Both the position numbers and the translations under genes were made by a program. Of a DNA stretch of 64,000 nt, positions 1-8,660 are shown one piece after another. The notes beneath the pieces were generated by a model. The model had not been told where the DNA came from. It saw nothing but the letters and a program-made list of their open reading frames with translations, and searched no databases. This DNA is from Rhizohabitans arisaemae (GTDB lineage Bacteria; Actinomycetota; Actinomycetes; Streptosporangiales; Streptosporangiaceae): positions 248,001 to 312,000 of the forward strand of contig NZ_BLRH01000035.1 in the NCBI RefSeq assembly GCF_025996515.1. The letters are read 5' to 3'. Numbering within the stretch: position 1 is the first letter of the stretch; each line of letters starts with the position of its first letter.

Positions 1-59
1 CGCCGAAGTCTCGTGCCGGGAGCCTAGTACGGCGAACGCCTCCCGCGCCATCGATCCCG

Positions 60-485
60 CTATTCGGCCTGTCGGGCTTGAACGAGCTCGGTCAACACTC
101 CGCCGACATCTTTTGGATGCAGAAATGCAATGGAGCTTCCCATTGAACCGTGTCTGGGATTCTTGTCGATCAAGCGTACCCCGGTCGCGGCGATCTCCGT
201 CAACGCCCCCCGGACATCGCTCACCCCGTAGGCGACGTGGTGCAGCCCCTCGCCGCGCTTGGCGAGGAACTTGCCGACCGGGGTGTCCGGGCCGAGCGGC
301 TCGATAAGCTGGATGTAGGAGCCACCGCCCTCGCCGTCCGCGACGTGCAGCATCGCCTCGCGCACGCCCTGCTCCTCGTTGACCTCCCTGGCGACGACGG
401 TCACCCCGAACGTCGACTCGTAGAGGGCTATGGTCTTCTCCAGATCGTGGCAGGCGATCCCCACATGGTCGATGCGCAGAAACAT
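60..485 (-). CDS. mce: Methylmalonyl-CoA epimerase
   Basis: Interconverts (2R)- and (2S)-methylmalonyl-CoA in propionate and branched-chain metabolism, in the cytoplasm. The 141-residue product has two VOC half-domains. Metal-ligand candidates are His7 (IDHVGIA), Gln59 (YIQLIEP), His82/83 (GLHHVAYGV) and Glu133 (LTELVQ), the usual set of this family. I chose the ATG at 485 because GGAGG lies about 8 nt upstream; an in-frame ATG ten codons earlier has no such site. It is divergent from the thiolase gene and near meaB and a B12-dependent mutase, which fits an acyl-CoA mutase pathway. Family assignment is firm. Confidence 0.93.
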   Translation of the reverse strand: MFLRIDHVGIACHDLEKTIALYESTFGVTVVAREVNEEQGVREAMLHVADGEGGGSYIQLIEPLGPDTPVGKFLAKRGEGLHHVAYGVSDVRGALTEIAATGVRLIDKNPRHGSMGSSIAFLHPKDVGGVLTELVQARQAE

Positions 486-566
486 AGCGTGTGGCCCTCC
501 GTCGGGTCGTTTCACCGATATGGGTATGTTGGCAAACGTCTGGTTGACTCCGTCGGGAGGCCCCTC

Positions 567-1748
567 ATGTCAACGTCTGTGATCGTCGCCGGAGCCCGTA
601 CGCCCGTCGGACGGCTTCTCGGCTCCCTCTCCGGCTTCCCGGCCGTCCGGCTCGGCGGCATCGCCATCAAGGCGGCGCTGGACCGGGCGGGGGTCGAGCC
701 GGGGCAGGTGGAGTATGTGATCATGGGCCAGGTCCTGCAGGCCGGCGCCGGGCAGATCCCCTCGCGCCAGGCGGCCGTGCACGCGGGCATCCCGCTGACC
801 GTCCCCTCGCTCACCGTCAACAAGGTCTGCCTCTCCGGGCTGGACGCCATCGCCCTCGCCGACCAGCTTATCCGGGCGGGCGAGTTCGAGATCGTGGTCG
901 CGGGAGGCATGGAGTCCATGTCGAACGCGCCGCACCTCCTCCCCGGCCTGCGCACCGGCGTGAAGTACGGGCCGGCCGGGATCGTCGACTCGATGGCCCT
1001 CGACGGCCTCACCGACGTCTTCGACCAGATCTCCATGGGGGAGTCGACGGAGCGGCACAACGCCCGGTACCGGTTGACCCGCGAGGAGCAGGACGAGTTC
1101 TCCGCCCGGTCGCATCAGCTCGCCGCGGCGGCCCAGAAGAACGGCGCGTTCGACGAGGAGATCGTCCCCGTCGAGGTGCCGCAGCGGCGCGGTGAGCCGA
1201 TCCGGGTCGTCGCCGACGAGGGGATCCGGCCCGACACCACGGCGGAGTCGCTCGCCCGGCTGAAGCCCGCCTTCGCCAAGGACGGCACGATCACCGCGGG
1301 CTCGGCGTCCCAGATCTCCGACGGGGCGTGCGCCGTCGTGGTCATGTCCAAGGCGAAGGCCGTCGAGCTCGGCCTGACCTGGATCGCCGAGATCGGCGCG
1401 CACGGCAACGTGGCGGGGCCGGACAACTCCCTCCAGTCCCAGCCGGCCAACGCGATCAAGCACGCCCTGGGCAAGCAGGGGCTCGACGTGGACCGCCTTG
1501 ACCTGCTGGAGATCAACGAGGCGTTCGCGGCGGTCGCGCTCCAGTCGGCCCGGGAACTCGGTGTCCCGCTCGACCGGGTCAACGTGAACGGCGGCGGGAT
1601 CGCCCTCGGGCACCCGATCGGGGCCTCCGGGGCCCGGATCGTGCTGAGCCTGGCCTACGAGCTCAAGCGGCGCGGCGGCGGGATCGGCGCGGCCGGGCTG
1701 TGCGGCGGCGGCGGCCAGGGCGACGCTCTGATCATCACCGTGCCCTGA
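567..1748 (+). CDS. atoB: Acetyl-CoA C-acetyltransferase (thiolase)
   Basis: Condenses or thiolytically cleaves acetoacetyl-CoA. The 393-residue protein has the normal length of a biosynthetic/degradative thiolase. Visible catalytic residues are Cys88 (NKVCLSG), His349 (GHPIGASG) and Cys379 ([11 protein letters not shown]), and the NEAFAAVAL block is present. The ATG at 567 is preceded by GGGAGG with a 6-nt spacer, so the much longer open frame upstream is not used. It lies 82 bp from the divergent mce gene and about 100 bp upstream of meaB on the same strand, so a shared operon with meaB is plausible. Confidence 0.93.
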   Translation: MSTSVIVAGARTPVGRLLGSLSGFPAVRLGGIAIKAALDRAGVEPGQVEYVIMGQVLQAGAGQIPSRQAAVHAGIPLTVPSLTVNKVCLSGLDAIALADQLIRAGEFEIVVAGGMESMSNAPHLLPGLRTGVKYGPAGIVDSMALDGLTDVFDQISMGESTERHNARYRLTREEQDEFSARSHQLAAAAQKNGAFDEEIVPVEVPQRRGEPIRVVADEGIRPDTTAESLARLKPAFAKDGTITAGSASQISDGACAVVVMSKAKAVELGLTWIAEIGAHGNVAGPDNSLQSQPANAIKHALGKQGLDVDRLDLLEINEAFAAVALQSARELGVPLDRVNVNGGGIALGHPIGASGARIVLSLAYELKRRGGGIGAAGLCGGGGQGDALIITVP

Positions 1749-1849
1749 CCGCGCGGCTTGGCACGGTACGGCGGCGCGCGGCCGGGCGCAGGCGTGCCGC
1801 TCCGGTGGAGGGCGCCCGGACGGCCGGGCGAGAACAGGGAGGTTGTTCG

Positions 1850-2821
1850 GTGACCGTCGACGTCGAGGGGCTGGTCCGCGGGGCGAAGGCCGGGCGGCAG
1901 CGGTCCGTGGGCCGTTTGATCACATTGGTGGAGAACGGGTCCCCGGCGTTGCGGCCGATCATGGCCGCCCTGTGCCGGGACGGCGAGCGCACCCGCACCG
2001 CTCAGGTCGTCGGCCTCACCGGATCCCCCGGCGTCGGCAAGTCGACCTCCACGTCGATGCTGGTCAAGGCGTTCCGGGCGCAGGGCCGGCGTGTGGGCGT
2101 GCTCGCCGTCGACCCCTCCTCGCCGTTCACCGGGGGCGCGCTCCTCGGCGACCGGGTGCGGATGCAGGACCACGCCACCGATCCCGGGGTCTTCATCAGG
2201 TCCATGGCGAGCCGCGGGCACCTGGGCGGCCTGTCCTGGACGACACCGCAGGCGCTGCGGGTCCTGGACGCCTGCGGGTACGACGTGGTCCTCGTCGAGA
2301 CCGTGGGCGTGGGTCAGGCCGAGGTCGAGATCGCCTCGCTGGCCGACACCACGATCGTGCTGCTCGCCCCGGGGATGGGGGACGGCATCCAGGCGGCCAA
2401 AGCCGGCATCCTGGAGATCGCCGACGTCTTCGTGGTCAACAAGGCGGACCGCGACGGCGCCCAGTCGACCGTCCGCGACCTGCGCAACATGCTCGCCCTC
2501 GGCGTGGGCGAATCGGGGTGGCGCCCGCCGATCGTGTCGACCGTCGCCTCTCGGGGCGAGGGCGCCCAGGAGCTCCTGGAAGCTCTCGACAAGCACTTCG
2601 CCTGGCTGTCGGAGTCGGGGGAGCTGCGGCGGAGGCGGCTGGCCCGGGTCCGGGACGAGATCGAGGCGATCGCGGTGGCCGCGCTCCGGGCCCGCTTCGG
2701 CGACCTGCACGGGAACAGCCGCCTGGACGCCTTGGCCGAGCGGGTGCTCGGCGCCTCCCTCGACCCCTACAGCGCCGCCGACGAACTCGTCGCCGCCGTC
2801 ACCGGCCCGGGAACCACGTAG
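1850..2821 (+). CDS. meaB: MeaB-type GTPase chaperone of B12-dependent acyl-CoA mutase
   Basis: G3E-family P-loop GTPase that gates adenosylcobalamin delivery to, and protects, methylmalonyl-CoA-type mutases. The Walker A motif GSPGVGKST is at about residues 58-66, a VETVGVGQ switch block follows and NKAD supplies guanine specificity. At 323 residues it has the family length. The start is a GTG at 1850 with GGGAGG seven bases upstream. The mutase it probably serves is encoded 4 kb downstream (6917-8590). The gene is followed by a hairpin and a gene-free repeat region. Confidence 0.92.
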   Translation: MTVDVEGLVRGAKAGRQRSVGRLITLVENGSPALRPIMAALCRDGERTRTAQVVGLTGSPGVGKSTSTSMLVKAFRAQGRRVGVLAVDPSSPFTGGALLGDRVRMQDHATDPGVFIRSMASRGHLGGLSWTTPQALRVLDACGYDVVLVETVGVGQAEVEIASLADTTIVLLAPGMGDGIQAAKAGILEIADVFVVNKADRDGAQSTVRDLRNMLALGVGESGWRPPIVSTVASRGEGAQELLEALDKHFAWLSESGELRRRRLARVRDEIEAIAVAALRARFGDLHGNSRLDALAERVLGASLDPYSAADELVAAVTGPGTT

Positions 2822-2853
2822 AAGCCGCGGGAACCGCCTTAGACGCGGCCACA

Positions 2854-3262
2854 CCTACCCTGCCCGGCCCGGTAGGAACGATCCGGGTGACAACCTGAAC
2901 GTGCCAACCGTGTCAAGCACGATCACTGTTCTTGTAAGCCTGATCGTGCTTAAGGCGGTTCGCACGTCCGTGGTTGTGACCGGGGCCACTCCTACCGGCC
3001 CGGCCCGGTAGGTCCGGTTGCGGTGACAACCAGGGGTGCTCACCGCGTTAAGAGAGGTCGCCGTCAAGAGCCTGTACCTTCTGGCCGAGCCTCCGCTCGG
3101 CCGGCTCGAAACGCCGGTAACCCGCGTCTTCCCTCGTGATCTTGCGCCGCTGGCGCGACGCAAGATCGCTCAGTCCGGATCGCGGGGGCGTTTCGAGCGC
3201 GCACCCGGTCACCCGGGTAGGCGGGTTCCGGGGAGAACCTGGAGGTGGGAACCCGCGTTAGG
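2854..3262. repeat. Gene-free segment with three related repeat copies and hairpins
   Basis: No convincing gene lies between 2822 and 3363. Three imperfect copies of one motif start near 2854, 2991 and 3202. Each has a GC hairpin containing CCCGGTAGG or CCCGGGTAGG, then GACAACC or AGAACC, then 14 to 16 nt, then CGTTA (TGTCA in the first copy). Extra inverted repeats are GATCTTGCG/CGCAAGATC (3138-3146 with 3159-3167) and GCGGGTTCC/GGAACCCGC (3221-3229 with 3248-3256). The AACC-N16-CGTTA arrangement in the third copy resembles an ECF-sigma promoter, but this is only a resemblance. Confidence 0.6.
2915..2951 (+). terminator. Hairpin after meaB
   Basis: A perfect 11-bp inverted repeat, AAGCACGATCA and TGATCGTGCTT, with a 15-nt loop. 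It lies about 95 nt past the meaB stop. There is no U-tract, as is usual in actinomycetes. It could instead be a protein site within the repeat region. Confidence 0.45.
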
Positions 3263-3363
3263 TGTGGTGACTGGTGGCTATGTCTCGGATGTCGGGTTTT
3301 GGGGAATAGTCCCTGGTAGGCGCCCGGCCGGGGGGACCGGGCCGGGGGCACGGGGGCTGTGCG

Positions 3364-3906
3364 ATGACGTGGTGGCTGCTCACACTTCGGGGACTCCTCG
3401 CGATCCTCTTCGGGCTGCTCGCCCTGTTCTGGCCGGGGATCACGGTGCTCGCGCTGGTTCTGATGTTCGGGTTCTTCGCCCTGGTGGAAGGGATCTTCCG
3501 GCTGGTCGCCGCGTTCGGGCGGGCCGGGCGGGAATCGAGGTGGCTCCTCGTGCTCGGCGGGGTGGTCGGCATCGCGATCGGCTTGATCACCCTGTTCTGG
3601 CCGGGGATCACGGCGATCGTGCTCCTCGTGCTCATCGCGGTGTGGGCGATCCTCACCGGTCTGTTCGAGATCATCGCGGCGGTCGCGCTCCGGCGGGAGA
3701 TCAGCAACGTGTGGCTGCTGGCGCTGGCCGGCGCGTTCTCGTTCGTCTTCGGTATCTTCATGATCGCCCTTCCCCGGCAGGGCGCGATCGCGGTCGTCTG
3801 GCTGATCGGGATCTACGCGATCGTCTTCGGGATCGCGATGGTGGTGTTCTCCCTGCGGTTCCGCGGGCTGGTGTACGGGACGGGGACCCGCTCCACCCGC
3901 GTCTAG
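3364..3906 (+). CDS. HdeD/DUF308 family membrane protein
   Basis: A 180-residue integral membrane protein made almost entirely of hydrophobic helices, about six segments. The internal duplication around LFWPGIT (near residues 20 and 80) is characteristic of DUF308/HdeD proteins. In enterobacteria the family is linked to acid stress; its role in actinomycetes is not settled. The ATG at 3364 follows a G-rich stretch that could act as a ribosome site. Its stop codon overlaps that of the convergent gene: bases 3903-3906 read CTAG and hold both stops. The repeat region upstream is the likely promoter zone. Confidence 0.8.
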   Translation: MTWWLLTLRGLLAILFGLLALFWPGITVLALVLMFGFFALVEGIFRLVAAFGRAGRESRWLLVLGGVVGIAIGLITLFWPGITAIVLLVLIAVWAILTGLFEIIAAVALRREISNVWLLALAGAFSFVFGIFMIALPRQGAIAVVWLIGIYAIVFGIAMVVFSLRFRGLVYGTGTRSTRV

Positions 3907-4571
3907 ACGTTGTCGGCGAAGACCACCGTGACCGACGTGAACCCCAGTGAGCGCAGCAGGTTGCCGAGCATGGACTTGGTGTTCTCCTCGGCCCGCCGCC
4001 GCAGGTCGCTCGCGAGCGCCGCATCGTTGATCTTCTTCTCCGCGAGGAGGTAGAGCTCCCGCTGGTCCGCGGGCGAACCCGCCAGCAGATCCTGGAACCG
4101 GTCGATGAGCCCGCGCTGCTGCGCCACCACGTAGGAACGCTCGTTGTCGAGGCTGGGCTTCTCCAGCTGGGCCCGCGGGAGCCGTAACTCGGCGGTCCGG
4201 CGGTCCGCGGAGACCTTCAGCCCGTCCCCGGCGATCCCGGAGAAGTCGACGTAGGCGTCGACCCCGCCCGCCCCGACGAACAGGGTCCGGTTCCCCTTGA
4301 TCGCGTCGGGGAGCCAGGCGGCGTCCTTCTCCAGGTCCACGACGACCTGGAAACTGCCGGTGGCGGCCTCGTACCGGCTGAGGTTGCGGATGGACTCCAG
4401 GAGCACCGGCTGGCTGCGGTCCACGGTGCTCTCCCCGAAGGGGCTCCACCAGGCCACGGCCAGTCCGAGCCCGAGGATCACGGCGATCGCGACGACCAGT
4501 GAGACCACGGCGATCACAAGCCGGCGGCGCATCCTGCGGGCCGCGCCGGAGGGGGACGGAGCTGTTTTCAC
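3903..4571 (-). CDS. DUF4230 family membrane-anchored protein
   Basis: A 222-residue protein with a basic N-terminus (RRMRRR), one transmembrane helix at about residues 18-41 and an extracytoplasmic remainder matching DUF4230 in layout. The family has no known biochemical role. The start is a GTG at 4571, supported by AAGGAG seven bases upstream; an upstream in-frame ATG at 4601 has no ribosome site. It is convergent and stop-overlapping with the HdeD-like gene, and only about 50 bp separates it from the membrane-protein gene upstream on the same strand. Confidence 0.72.
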   Translation of the reverse strand: MKTAPSPSGAARRMRRRLVIAVVSLVVAIAVILGLGLAVAWWSPFGESTVDRSQPVLLESIRNLSRYEAATGSFQVVVDLEKDAAWLPDAIKGNRTLFVGAGGVDAYVDFSGIAGDGLKVSADRRTAELRLPRAQLEKPSLDNERSYVVAQQRGLIDRFQDLLAGSPADQRELYLLAEKKINDAALASDLRRRAEENTKSMLGNLLRSLGFTSVTVVFADNV

Positions 4572-4619
4572 GACAGATCTCCTTCCCCGCGGCGGGGGCA
4601 TTTCACCTCCGGTACGGCC

Positions 4620-6065
4620 CTAGTGGGCGGGAGCCGGCGTCGGCGGGACGTAGCCCCAGGTCACACTGGGGTCGGCCACCTGCGGATAGGCGGTGTCGCT
4701 GAAATGCCCCGGCCCCAGCCGGCACAGGGTGAACTCCCGGTGGTGGGTCCGCATCCAGTCCCGCCGCTGATCCTCGGTCAGCGCGGAGAACCAGGCCGCG
4801 GCCCGGAGCTGTTCGGGCCCGGGACCGTCCGGGAGCGGGTCGCCGCGCAGCCAGGCGGTGACGACGGCGTCGTAGGGGCCGCCGGTTCCGCAGGACCGGG
4901 GGAGCCGGGCGACGACCTCCCGCCGCGCCTCGCCGGCGTAGCCGGGGGAGAGGTCGTCGACGTGGATGACGACCACGCCCGCCCGCGGCCGGGCGAAGTG
5001 GTCGCGGGAGCGCTGCTCGACCCGGCTGAACGCCATCGAGGTGCCGTTGAGACGCGCGGCGAGCTCGGTGAAGGCCGACCCCAGCTCCGCCAGGCCCGGC
5101 CGCATGCCCGGATGGACGCAGACGGTGATCGGCCACTCCTGGCAGGTGTAGGCGACCGGCTCGGTGGGCACCGCGGGGTGCCCGCCGTGCAGCCGTGCGG
5201 CGCCGCCGCCCGCGACGAGGACGGCGAGCGTCGCCGAGGTGAGCACCAGGGGCCGCCGGGCGACCCAGGCCGCCCAGGTGAGCAGGAGCGCGACGGACAG
5301 CCCGGCGAGCCACAGGGTCTGGTTGAGGAAGAGGTCCGGCTCCATCCGCTCGAACAGGTCGTACGGCTCGGGCGTGGTGGGCGCGAGGGCGCTCCACCAT
5401 CGGTGTCCGTCCGCCAGCCAGACCACCAGGACGTGGCAGCCGACCCCGGCCGTGAAGGGGGTGACCGGGAACGGGATCAGCCAGCCGGTGACCCAGCCGA
5501 GCATGACGTAGAGGGTGAGCCCGGCGACCCCCATGACCAGGCCGCTCGGCCAGAGCCGGCCGACCTCGTCGCTGAGCAGGGTCTTCAGCGCCAGGACGCC
5601 CGAGGTGACCGCGAAGGAGAGCAGGACGACCGCGACGACCGAGAGTGGGGAGAGCGTCGCCCGCCAGGCGGTGAGCCGCCGTCCCCGGGTGGCCGCCCGC
5701 CGCCGGATCGCGGCCCAGGCCGCGAACGCGGTGGCGACCGGCCCGGTCAGGCGGAGCGACCCGATGATCGCGGCGACGAGGTTCTCCCAATCGGCGACTC
5801 CTGGGATCAGGACACTCCACGCGGCGATCAGGCCGAGTACGGCCAGCAGCGAGAGGGCGATGACGGCGCCGTAGCGCAATTCACCCCGTGAAGTGTCCGG
5901 GTGCTCAGGCACCGTCCCGGCCGGACCACGCCGGGCCGGACCCTGTGCGGACTTCGCCGTCCGAGGGCACGCCCTCGGAACCCCCCCATTGCATGAGCAG
6001 ACTCCCCCGTCCGGCGACGCGCGGGCCCCACCGCTTTGCCATCGCCTCACCTTTCGACGCGCCAA
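4620..6065 (-). CDS. Multi-spanning membrane protein with C-terminal extracellular domain, unknown function
   Basis: I do not recognise a characterised family with certainty. The frame encodes up to 481 residues: a low-complexity N-terminus, roughly six hydrophobic helices between residues about 66 and 285, then a soluble Cys-containing domain that begins near YTCQEWPITVC and ends in Pro/Ala. The start is unresolved. The first possible codon is a TTG at 6065; a GTG at 5912, just before the first helix, would give about 430 residues but lacks a clear ribosome site. It is divergent from the marR gene. Confidence 0.6.
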   Translation of the reverse strand: MARRKVRRWQSGGARASPDGGVCSCNGGVPRACPRTAKSAQGPARRGPAGTVPEHPDTSRGELRYGAVIALSLLAVLGLIAAWSVLIPGVADWENLVAAIIGSLRLTGPVATAFAAWAAIRRRAATRGRRLTAWRATLSPLSVVAVVLLSFAVTSGVLALKTLLSDEVGRLWPSGLVMGVAGLTLYVMLGWVTGWLIPFPVTPFTAGVGCHVLVVWLADGHRWWSALAPTTPEPYDLFERMEPDLFLNQTLWLAGLSVALLLTWAAWVARRPLVLTSATLAVLVAGGGAARLHGGHPAVPTEPVAYTCQEWPITVCVHPGMRPGLAELGSAFTELAARLNGTSMAFSRVEQRSRDHFARPRAGVVVIHVDDLSPGYAGEARREVVARLPRSCGTGGPYDAVVTAWLRGDPLPDGPGPEQLRAAAWFSALTEDQRRDWMRTHHREFTLCRLGPGHFSDTAYPQVADPSVTWGYVPPTPAPAH

Positions 6066-6191
6066 CCATAACGGGGGCTTGGTACCCGCCGCTGGTGTTC
6101 AAAGTCTTTCCCGGGTGATTCACCAATGATGTGTTTGCCCAGGTGAAGGGATACGTTCAGGTGTTGTCAGGGCTGTACGGGTAGGGCACGC

Positions 6192-6204
6192 TACGGTAGC
6201 GCTG
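6192..6204 (+). promoter_or_regulatory. Predicted leaderless promoter of the MarR gene
   Basis: TACGGT (6192-6197) fits the TANNNT -10 consensus and ends 6 nt before the GTG start at 6204, while no Shine-Dalgarno sequence is visible. This predicts transcription starting at the G of the start codon. Confidence 0.55.
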
Positions 6205-6782
6205 TGTCCCATTCCGACCCCGGTTCCACCCCAGTCCCCGCATCCGCCTCCACCCCGGACGCCGCGCCGCCGGGGGTCAAGGGGCTGAACCTCCCTTTCG
6301 ACCCCATCGAGCGCGCCGCGGAGCAGTGGCGCGTCCACTTCGGCCCGTCCCCCGCCATGGCCGCAGTCACCTCGATCATGAGAGCGCACCAGATCTTGAT
6401 CGCGCAACTGGACACGCTGCTCAAGCCGTACGATCTGACCTTCGCCCGCTATGAGGCGCTGGTGCTGCTCAGCTTCAGCAGCCGGGGTTCGCTGCCGCTG
6501 TCCAAGATCGGGGAGCGGCTCATGGTGCATCCGACGAGCGTCACCAACACCGTGCACCGGCTGGAGCGGGTGGGCCTCGTCCGCCGGATGCCCAATCCGC
6601 GGGACGGCCGGGGCGTGCTGGCCGAGATCACCCCGGCGGGCCGTGAGGTGGTACGGCGGGCGACCGCCGATCTGATGGCGGCCGAGTTTGGGATGTCGGC
6701 CTATGGCGAGGATGAGTTATCGGAGATGTTTGACCTGCTCCGCGTGCTTCGGGTGGCCGCGGGGGATTTTGCCACTGGCTGA
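6204..6782 (+). CDS. MarR family transcriptional regulator
   Basis: A 192-residue winged-helix regulator. A Pro/Ala-rich tail of about 35 residues precedes the MarR core. The recognition region contains MVHPTSVTNTVHRLE, followed by a wing with NPRDGRG, both typical. It lies 134 bp upstream of the mutase gene in the same direction and is divergent from a membrane protein. Control of the mutase through the palindromic site at 6785-6804 is a reasonable guess. GTG start, probably leaderless. Confidence 0.88.
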   Translation: MSHSDPGSTPVPASASTPDAAPPGVKGLNLPFDPIERAAEQWRVHFGPSPAMAAVTSIMRAHQILIAQLDTLLKPYDLTFARYEALVLLSFSSRGSLPLSKIGERLMVHPTSVTNTVHRLERVGLVRRMPNPRDGRGVLAEITPAGREVVRRATADLMAAEFGMSAYGEDELSEMFDLLRVLRVAAGDFATG

Positions 6783-6784
6783 AA

Positions 6785-6804
6785 TTAGTTGGACGTCCTA
6801 GTAT
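6785..6804 (+). promoter_or_regulatory. Candidate operator/-10 upstream of the mutase gene
   Basis: The 20-bp stretch centres on the perfect palindrome GGACGTCC flanked by TTAGTT and TAGTAT, a partly symmetric site. TAGTAT (6799-6804) also fits a -10 hexamer. It sits immediately after the marR stop and 113 nt before the mutase start. MarR or B12/acyl-CoA-linked control is inference. Confidence 0.4.
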
Positions 6805-6916
6805 TCATGGGGGAGCCACGACTCCGGTGCCTGCCGCCGCACCGGCGCGCGCCGCACCGGCCGTACGGAACCGGCTCACAAGGCGCAGGCCGTACCAGCT
6901 GTGAAAGGGATGGTCC

Positions 6917-8590
6917 ATGGACGCAGGAGACATCGAGGCCGGTCGGGCCCGCTGGCAGGCGCGCTACGACGCGTCGCGGCGGCGGGAAGCCGACTTCACC
7001 ACCCTGTCCGGGCTCGAACTCGACCCCGTCTACGGGCCTTCCGCGGGCACGGACGTCCCCGGGTTCGAGCGGATCGGCTGGCCGGGGGAGTACCCGTTCA
7101 CCCGGGGCCTGTACCCGACCGGCTACCGGGGCCGCACCTGGACGATCCGGCAGTTCGCCGGTTTCGGCAACGCGGTGCAGACCAACGAGCGCTACAAGAT
7201 GATCCTGGCGGCCGGCGGCGGCGGCCTCAGCGTCGCCTTCGACATGCCGACCCTGATGGGGCGCGACTCCGACGACCCCCGCTCCCTCGGCGAGGTCGGG
7301 CACTGCGGCGTGGCGATCGACTCCGCCCTGGACATGGACGTCCTCTTCGACGGGATCCCGCTCGGCGACGTCACGACCTCGATGACGATCAGCGGTCCCG
7401 CCGTCCCGGTCTTCTGCATGTACCTGGTGGCGGCCGAGCGGCAGGGGGTGCCGCACCACGTGCTCAACGGCACCCTCCAGACCGACATCTTCAAGGAGTA
7501 CATCGCGCAGAAGGAGTGGCTCTTCCCGCCTGAGCCGCATCTGCGGCTCATCGGGGACCTGATGGAGTTCTGCGCCGCGGAGATCCCGGCGTACAAGCCG
7601 CTCAGCGTCTCCGGCTACCACATCCGGGAGGCCGGGGCCACGGCCGCCCAGGAGCTCGCCTTCACCCTCGCCGACGGCTTCGGCTACGTCGAACTCGGCC
7701 TGAGCCGCGGCCTCGACGTCGACGTCTTCGCCCCGGGGCTCTCGTTCTTCTTCGACGCGCACGTCGACTTCTTCGAGGAGATCGCCAAGTTCCGGGCCGC
7801 GCGGCGGATCTGGGCCCGTTGGATGCGGGAGACGTACGGCGCGCGCACGGACAAAGCGCAGTGGCTGCGCTTCCACACCCAGACCGCCGGGGTGTCCCTC
7901 ACCGCGCAGCAGCCGGACAACAACATCGTCCGTACGGCCGTCGAGGCCCTCGCGGCGATCCTCGGCGGGACCAACTCGCTGCACACCAACGCGCTGGACG
8001 AGGTCCTGGCCCTGCCGTCGGAGCGGGCCGCCGCGATCGCGCTCCGGACCCAGCAGGTGCTGCTGGAGGAGACCGGGGTGGTGAACGTGGCCGACCCGCT
8101 GGGCGGCTCCTGGTACGTGGAGGCGCTCACCGACCGGCTGGAGGCGGAGGCCGAGCGGATCTTCACCGTGATCCGGGACATGGGCTCGGACGGCTCCATG
8201 ACCGCCGGGATCCTGCGGGGGATCGAGGAAGGCTGGTTCATGGCCGAGATCGCCGAGTCGGCCTTCGTCTACCAGAGCAAGGTGGAGAAGGGGGAGAAGC
8301 GGGTCGTCGGGGTCAACGCGCACACCAACACCGACGAGGAGCCGCTGGAGATCCTCCGGGTGAGCCACGAGGTCGAGCTCGACCAGCGCAGGACTCTCGC
8401 CGGTCGCCGGGCGGCCCGGGACGGCGCCGCGGTCGAGGCGGCCCTGTCCGGGCTGGTCGCCGCGGCCAGGTCGTCCGGCAACACGATCCCGCCGATGCTG
8501 GCGGCGGTCCGGGCGGAGGCCACCCTCGGGGAGATCTGCGACGCGTTGCGGGACGTCTGGGGGGGTTACACCGAGCCCGCGCGATTCTGA
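6917..8590 (+). CDS. icmA: Isobutyryl-CoA mutase large subunit
   Basis: Radical B12 mutase, substrate-binding TIM-barrel subunit of 557 residues without a cobalamin domain. It probably interconverts isobutyryl-CoA and n-butyryl-CoA with a separate small subunit. Two selectivity residues can be read directly: Phe80 (IRQFAGFGN) and Gln198 (YIAQKEW). These are the isobutyryl-CoA mutase residues, where methylmalonyl-CoA mutase has Tyr and Arg. Length and sequence resemble Streptomyces IcmA. No small subunit gene is in the window. The ATG at 6917 follows GAAAGGGA. MeaB, encoded upstream, is the likely chaperone. Confidence 0.87.
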   Translation: MDAGDIEAGRARWQARYDASRRREADFTTLSGLELDPVYGPSAGTDVPGFERIGWPGEYPFTRGLYPTGYRGRTWTIRQFAGFGNAVQTNERYKMILAAGGGGLSVAFDMPTLMGRDSDDPRSLGEVGHCGVAIDSALDMDVLFDGIPLGDVTTSMTISGPAVPVFCMYLVAAERQGVPHHVLNGTLQTDIFKEYIAQKEWLFPPEPHLRLIGDLMEFCAAEIPAYKPLSVSGYHIREAGATAAQELAFTLADGFGYVELGLSRGLDVDVFAPGLSFFFDAHVDFFEEIAKFRAARRIWARWMRETYGARTDKAQWLRFHTQTAGVSLTAQQPDNNIVRTAVEALAAILGGTNSLHTNALDEVLALPSERAAAIALRTQQVLLEETGVVNVADPLGGSWYVEALTDRLEAEAERIFTVIRDMGSDGSMTAGILRGIEEGWFMAEIAESAFVYQSKVEKGEKRVVGVNAHTNTDEEPLEILRVSHEVELDQRRTLAGRRAARDGAAVEAALSGLVAAARSSGNTIPPMLAAVRAEATLGEICDALRDVWGGYTEPARF

Positions 8591-8660
8591 CCGCGGTCTC
8601 CGGCGGTCTTTCCCGGCCCGATGAACCGAAGTCCTGCGGGGATACGGCAGGATTGGAGTC

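Noticed and set aside
150-566. N-terminal extension of the thiolase frame up to 150
   Set aside because: It is antisense to mce. The ATG at 567 has a strong ribosome site and matches the family N-terminus.
4603-5820. A 405-codon minus-strand frame next to the membrane protein frame
   Set aside because: It overlaps the better frame on the same strand, which has transmembrane helices and a folded-looking C-terminal domain; this one is Arg/Pro-rich shadow sequence.
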